64,000 nt of DNA from Amycolatopsis umgeniensis. GTDB taxonomy: Bacteria; Actinomycetota; Actinomycetes; Mycobacteriales; Pseudonocardiaceae. This document shows, in pieces, positions 60,920-64,000 of this stretch. The stretch covers positions 4,030,001 to 4,094,000 of the forward strand of contig NZ_JACHMX010000001.1 of assembly GCF_014205155.1 (NCBI RefSeq). Direction: 5' to 3'. The notes under the pieces are model-generated. The model was not told the origin of the DNA and did no database searches. It worked only from the letters and a program-made list of their open reading frames with translations. Made by a program: the position numbers and the translations under genes. Each line of letters starts with the position of its first letter. Position 1 is the first letter of the stretch.

Positions 60920-61726
60920 ATGCCGATCCACTGCGTTTCGTTGACGACCGACTACGGGCTGAGCGACGGTTTCGTGGCCGCGTGCCACGGGGTGATCGCG
61001 CGGATCGCACCCGCCGTCCGGCTGATCGACGTGACCCATGAGGTGCCTCCGCAGCAGGTCAGGACCGGGGCCGAAGTGCTCGCGCAGACCGCGCCGTTCC
61101 TGCCGGAGGCGGTGCACCTCGCCGTCGTCGACCCCGGAGTCGGCACCGCGCGGCGCGGTGTCGTGGTGGTCGCGGAGCGCGGAATCCTCGTCGGCCCGGA
61201 CAACGGACTTCTGCTCCCGGCGGCGGATGCACTCGGCGGAGTGAAAGCCGCCTACGAATTGACGGCTCCGGAATACCGTCTTCCGGTGCTGTCGTCGACG
61301 TTCCACGGTCGCGACGTCTTCGCCCCCGCGGCGGCGCATCTCGCGCTCGGCGTCGCGCCCGCCGGTTTCGGACCGAGCGTCGAAAACCTCGTGCGCCTGC
61401 CGGACCCGTTCGTCGCGGTGTTCCCCGGCAAGCTGGTGGCCGAGGTGCTCACGGTCGACCACTTCGGCAACGTCCAGCTGGCCGCGAGCCCCGACGACCT
61501 CGCGCTGTCCGGGCTGTCCGGCACGGTCTCGGTCAGCAGCGAACACGTACTGGTGAAGGCACTGGTCGGCGACACCTTCGGCACGGTGCCGCCGGGCTGG
61601 AACGTGCTCTACACCGATTCCGCGGGACGGCTCGCGGTCGCCGTGAGCGGCGGTTCCGCCGCCGCCGTGCTCCGGCTCGGGCCCGCCCAAGAGTGCACGA
61701 TCACCTCGTCGCCGACGGCCAGCTGA
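60920..61726 (+). CDS. S-adenosylmethionine hydrolase (DUF62 family)
   Basis: A 268-residue member of the SAM hydrolase/fluorinase/chlorinase superfamily. The start is LTTDYGLSDGFVAACHGV, with VVDPGVGTARRG and the TFHGRDVFAPAAAHLALG motif (Arg and His that activate water or hydroxide) and DHFGNVQL. These residues favour the adenosine-forming hydrolase, not a halogenase. The last 118 bases overlap the convergent MOSC gene. Confidence 0.85.
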   Translation: MPIHCVSLTTDYGLSDGFVAACHGVIARIAPAVRLIDVTHEVPPQQVRTGAEVLAQTAPFLPEAVHLAVVDPGVGTARRGVVVVAERGILVGPDNGLLLPAADALGGVKAAYELTAPEYRLPVLSSTFHGRDVFAPAAAHLALGVAPAGFGPSVENLVRLPDPFVAVFPGKLVAEVLTVDHFGNVQLAASPDDLALSGLSGTVSVSSEHVLVKALVGDTFGTVPPGWNVLYTDSAGRLAVAVSGGSAAAVLRLGPAQECTITSSPTAS

Positions 61727-62496
61727 CCAGGACCGGTCACCGCCATCTTGATCCCGAACGAGACGCCGCCCTCGGGTTCGCGCCGGTAGTCGGCGAGGGA
61801 ACGGATCGGCTCCGGCCCGGCCTTCTTGCCGGTCTCCTGATCGACCATCGGCACGGTGCAGCGGATGCAGACCTTGGCGTAACCCAGCTCGAGACCGCCC
61901 ACGGTGATCGAGCGGACTTCGTCCTCTCGATGCGGCTCCGGCCAGCCCGCCACGACGATGTTGGGCCGGAAACGGTCCATCGGTACGGCCTCGGCGCCCC
62001 GGGACGCGATCCGCTCGTTCAGACCGTCCAAAGAGGACTCCGACGTCAGCAGGATCGCGTGCGCGTCGGCGAAGGCGGCGGTGCCCGAGATCTCGCCGTT
62101 GGTGACGCGCTCGTGCTCCGGCGCGAGCCCGACGAACACCGACGGCAGGCCCAGGACGTCGGAGAACCACTCGGCGGCCTCGTCACCCTGGTGGACGCCC
62201 TTGCCTTGCCAGGTGAACGTCGCCGCGGGATGCCGCGGCCCGTCCTGAACCACCTCGACCAGCAGGTCTTCGACGCCGGGAGCGGCCAACCGCAGGCGGG
62301 CGCCGTCGTCGAGCACCTCGGCGCGGATCGAAGCCATCACCGGATGCTTCCGCTGGCTGCGGAACTCGCCCTCCGGGGACACGACCATCCAGGCACGATC
62401 GAACCTGAGGCCCGCCGGGGTGACGTCGGCCGTTTCGACCGACGTCCCCGCGCAGCCCTTGACCGGGTAATAGACCAGTTTCGCCACTCTCGCCAT
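61609..62496 (-). CDS. MOSC-domain protein (MARC-like)
   Basis: A 295-residue protein with the N-terminal MOSC beta-barrel (LVYYPVKGCAGTSVETADVT, GLRFDRAWMVV) and the MOSC domain with its conserved Cys in YAKVCIRCTVPMVDQETG. Relatives carry molybdenum cofactor and reduce N-hydroxylated compounds or transfer sulfur. The usual end is near GDEVIVHSW; about 25 further residues are encoded antisense to the SAM hydrolase gene. Confidence 0.85.
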   Translation of the reverse strand: MARVAKLVYYPVKGCAGTSVETADVTPAGLRFDRAWMVVSPEGEFRSQRKHPVMASIRAEVLDDGARLRLAAPGVEDLLVEVVQDGPRHPAATFTWQGKGVHQGDEAAEWFSDVLGLPSVFVGLAPEHERVTNGEISGTAAFADAHAILLTSESSLDGLNERIASRGAEAVPMDRFRPNIVVAGWPEPHREDEVRSITVGGLELGYAKVCIRCTVPMVDQETGKKAGPEPIRSLADYRREPEGGVSFGIKMAVTGPGQLAVGDEVIVHSWAGPSRSTAAAEPPLTATASRPAESV

Positions 62497-62521
62497 GACC
62501 GCAGATTAGCGAATCGCCGCG

Positions 62522-63262
62522 TCAGAGCACCTGCGACAGGAAGCGCTGCAACCGCTCGCTCTGCGGAGCGTCGAAGATCGCCTCCGGAGCGTCATGTTCG
62601 ACGATCTTCCCGTCGTCCATGAACGCGACCTCGTCGGCGACGCCGCGTGCGAAACCCATCTCATGGGTGACCACGAGCAGCGTCAGCCCGCGCTCCGCGA
62701 GGCCGGCCATCAGGTTGAGGACCCCCTTGACCAGCTCCGGGTCGAGGGCGCTGGTGGCCTCGTCGAACAGCATGACCTCGGGTTCCATCGCGAGCGCCCG
62801 CGCGATCGCGACCCGCTGCTGCTGCCCGCCCGAAAGCGCGCTCGGCCGGTACGGCGCCTTGTCGGCGAGGCCGACCTCGGCGAGGCGGGCGTGCGCGATC
62901 TCGGCCGCCTCCTCCTTGCCGAGCTTCCGCACGCTGCGCAGTGGCAGGGTGATGTTGTCCAGCACGCTGCGGTGCCCGAACAGGTTGAAGTGCTGGAACA
63001 CCATCCCGACCCGCTGGCGCAGCGCGTCCGGGTCGGCCGAGATGACGCTCTCGCCGCCGAGCAGCAGGTCGCCCGAGTCGGGCTCCTGCAGGCGGTTCAC
63101 GCAGCGCAGCAGGGTCGACTTGCCGGAGCCGGACGGCCCGATGATGCAGGTCGTGCGCCCCTTCTCGACCTTGAGGTCGACGCCCTTGAGCACTTCGAGG
63201 GTGCCGAAGGAGACATGGATGTCGCGGAGTTCGACACTGGAAGAACGGACGGCGGCGGTCAT
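62522..63262 (-). CDS. amino-acid ABC transporter ATP-binding protein
   Basis: A 246-residue ATPase of the polar-amino-acid (GlnQ-type) family. Walker A is GPSGSGKST, Q-loop VFQHFNLF, signature [14 protein letters not shown], Walker B VMLFDEATSALD, switch His VVTHEMGFA. Its ATG overlaps the permease stop by four bases. The substrate-binding protein must lie outside the window. Confidence 0.92.
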   Translation of the reverse strand: MTAAVRSSSVELRDIHVSFGTLEVLKGVDLKVEKGRTTCIIGPSGSGKSTLLRCVNRLQEPDSGDLLLGGESVISADPDALRQRVGMVFQHFNLFGHRSVLDNITLPLRSVRKLGKEEAAEIAHARLAEVGLADKAPYRPSALSGGQQQRVAIARALAMEPEVMLFDEATSALDPELVKGVLNLMAGLAERGLTLLVVTHEMGFARGVADEVAFMDDGKIVEHDAPEAIFDAPQSERLQRFLSQVL

Positions 63263-64000
63263 GACATCGGCACCTTTCCGGCGTTCAGGAGTTCCGTTTC
63301 GGGGCCTTCGTCGTCAGCGCGGACCTTCTTGCCGGTGCGCAGCTTCTTGTCGATGTAGTTGACCAGATGCGTCAGCGGCACGGTGATCACCAGGTAGACG
63401 GCACCGGCCGCGACCAGCGGCGACAGGTTCCCGGTGTTGGCCGCGAGGTCCTGCCCGATGCGGAACAGGTCGCGCTGTTCGGCGAGGAAGCCGAGGAAGT
63501 ACACCAGGCTGGAGTCCTTGACCAGCGCGATGAACTGGTTCACCAGCGCGGGCAGCACGCGCCGCACCCCCTGCGGGATGACGACGAGCGCCATCGCCTT
63601 GGTGTAGCTCATGCCCAGCGCGCGGCTGGCCTCCATCTGTCCTTTTTCGACACTCTGGATACCGGCGCGGAAGATCTCGCCGATGTACGCGGCGGCGATC
63701 AGGCTCAGCGCCAGGATGCCCAGCGGATAAGGATTCCGCGACAGCGACGGGATGAGGATCCCGCCGCCCTGCCCGATCACCAGGATGGTCAGGATGGCGG
63801 GCAGGCCGCGGAAGATGTCGGTGTACACCCTGGCGGGCCAGCGCAGCCACGCCTTGCCGGACAGGCCCATCGTGGCCAGCAGCATGCCGAGCACGGTGCC
63901 GATCAGCGCCGAGAACGCCGACAGGATCAGCGTGTTCAGCAGGCCCGTCCCGAGGAGGTCCGGGAAGACCTCCCAGATGTACTCCCACTTCAGGAACGTG
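63259..64000 (-). CDS. amino-acid ABC transporter permease, N-terminus beyond window
   Basis: The visible part, about 246 residues to the stop, is a His/Glu/Gln-type permease. Membrane helices begin with LLGTGLLNTLILSAFSALIG. The EAA loop is QMEASRALGMSYTKAMALVV and is followed by IPQGVRRVLPALVNQF. The frame is open through the right-hand window edge, so the real start is outside. It is translationally coupled to the ATPase gene. Confidence 0.9.
   Translation of the reverse strand, partial: TFLKWEYIWEVFPDLLGTGLLNTLILSAFSALIGTVLGMLLATMGLSGKAWLRWPARVYTDIFRGLPAILTILVIGQGGGILIPSLSRNPYPLGILALSLIAAAYIGEIFRAGIQSVEKGQMEASRALGMSYTKAMALVVIPQGVRRVLPALVNQFIALVKDSSLVYFLGFLAEQRDLFRIGQDLAANTGNLSPLVAAGAVYLVITVPLTHLVNYIDKKLRTGKKVRADDEGPETELLNAGKVPMS

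Overview
The window is a 64 kb piece of a high-GC actinobacterial chromosome. Codon use, frequent GTG starts, the gene order and several pseudonocardial families (DUF397, Scr1-type XRE/DUF5753, DUF574 methyltransferase, GlnR-mshD-pst linkage) point to a Pseudonocardiales bacterium, most likely Amycolatopsis or a close relative. That assignment is inferred from gene content, not from a marker gene. Most of the window is housekeeping chromosome. From memory, the order purC / purS-purQ / purL / purF-purM / DUF3073 / ygfZ-pabC / nitrobindin / sseC-sseA-thioredoxin / lmeA / glnR / mshD / pst-phoU matches the Mycobacterium tuberculosis Rv0780-Rv0821 segment, interrupted by local insertions.

Layout. 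0-10 kb: end of a PPOX-fold protein, a DUF2339 membrane protein, a cis-prenyltransferase, a HicB-like remnant, dus, an epoxide-hydrolase-like enzyme, idi, a diguanylate cyclase and an LCP cell-wall ligase. 10-15 kb: phoU facing the pstSCAB operon, with an 11-bp direct-repeat PHO box before phoU and another before pstS. 15-20 kb: mshD, glnR, then on the other strand lmeA, a thioredoxin, a cysteine-containing leader peptide, and the DUF4395-sseA-sseC sulfur operon. 20-28 kb: nitrobindin, pxpB-pxpC, a ParB-like small protein, pabC, ygfZ, an 845-base noncoding block rich in palindromes and DnaA-box-like sites, an RsiG-type c-di-GMP-binding anti-sigma homologue, asparaginase. 28-39 kb: DUF3073, hydroxyacyl-CoA dehydrogenase, a PIN/HTH toxin-antitoxin pair, an oxidoreductase, VanZ, GNAT, arfB, purM, purF and an XRE/DUF397/DUF574 regulatory island. 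39-45 kb: an accessory stretch with a type VII-associated protein, two tandem secreted GH25 muramidases, a Gln-rich membrane protein and two paired membrane pentapeptide-repeat proteins. 45-64 kb: purL, a heterodimeric ABC exporter, purQ-purS, a GMC oxidoreductase, an aldehyde dehydrogenase, an MFS/ArsR pair, an MBL hydrolase, a deacetylase-like protein, purC, an S-adenosylmethionine hydrolase overlapping a MOSC protein, and the start of an amino-acid ABC transporter.

How the parts work together. The pst-phoU block is a phosphate uptake and signalling module. GlnR beside mshD and pst links nitrogen control to the same neighbourhood. The sulfur operon is probably controlled by ribosome stalling on cysteine codons in its leader. 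The diguanylate cyclase and the RsiG homologue give a possible c-di-GMP to sigma-factor circuit. Most of the de novo purine genes are here, in separate transcription units.

The most unusual non-gene signals are families of intergenic palindromes. One has GAAGG pentamers spaced almost exactly 30 bases apart at several loci, once starting inside a stop codon. A second, smaller hairpin family occurs at 3.5 kb and 59.1 kb. No rRNA, tRNA, CRISPR array, insertion sequence or phage gene was recognised.
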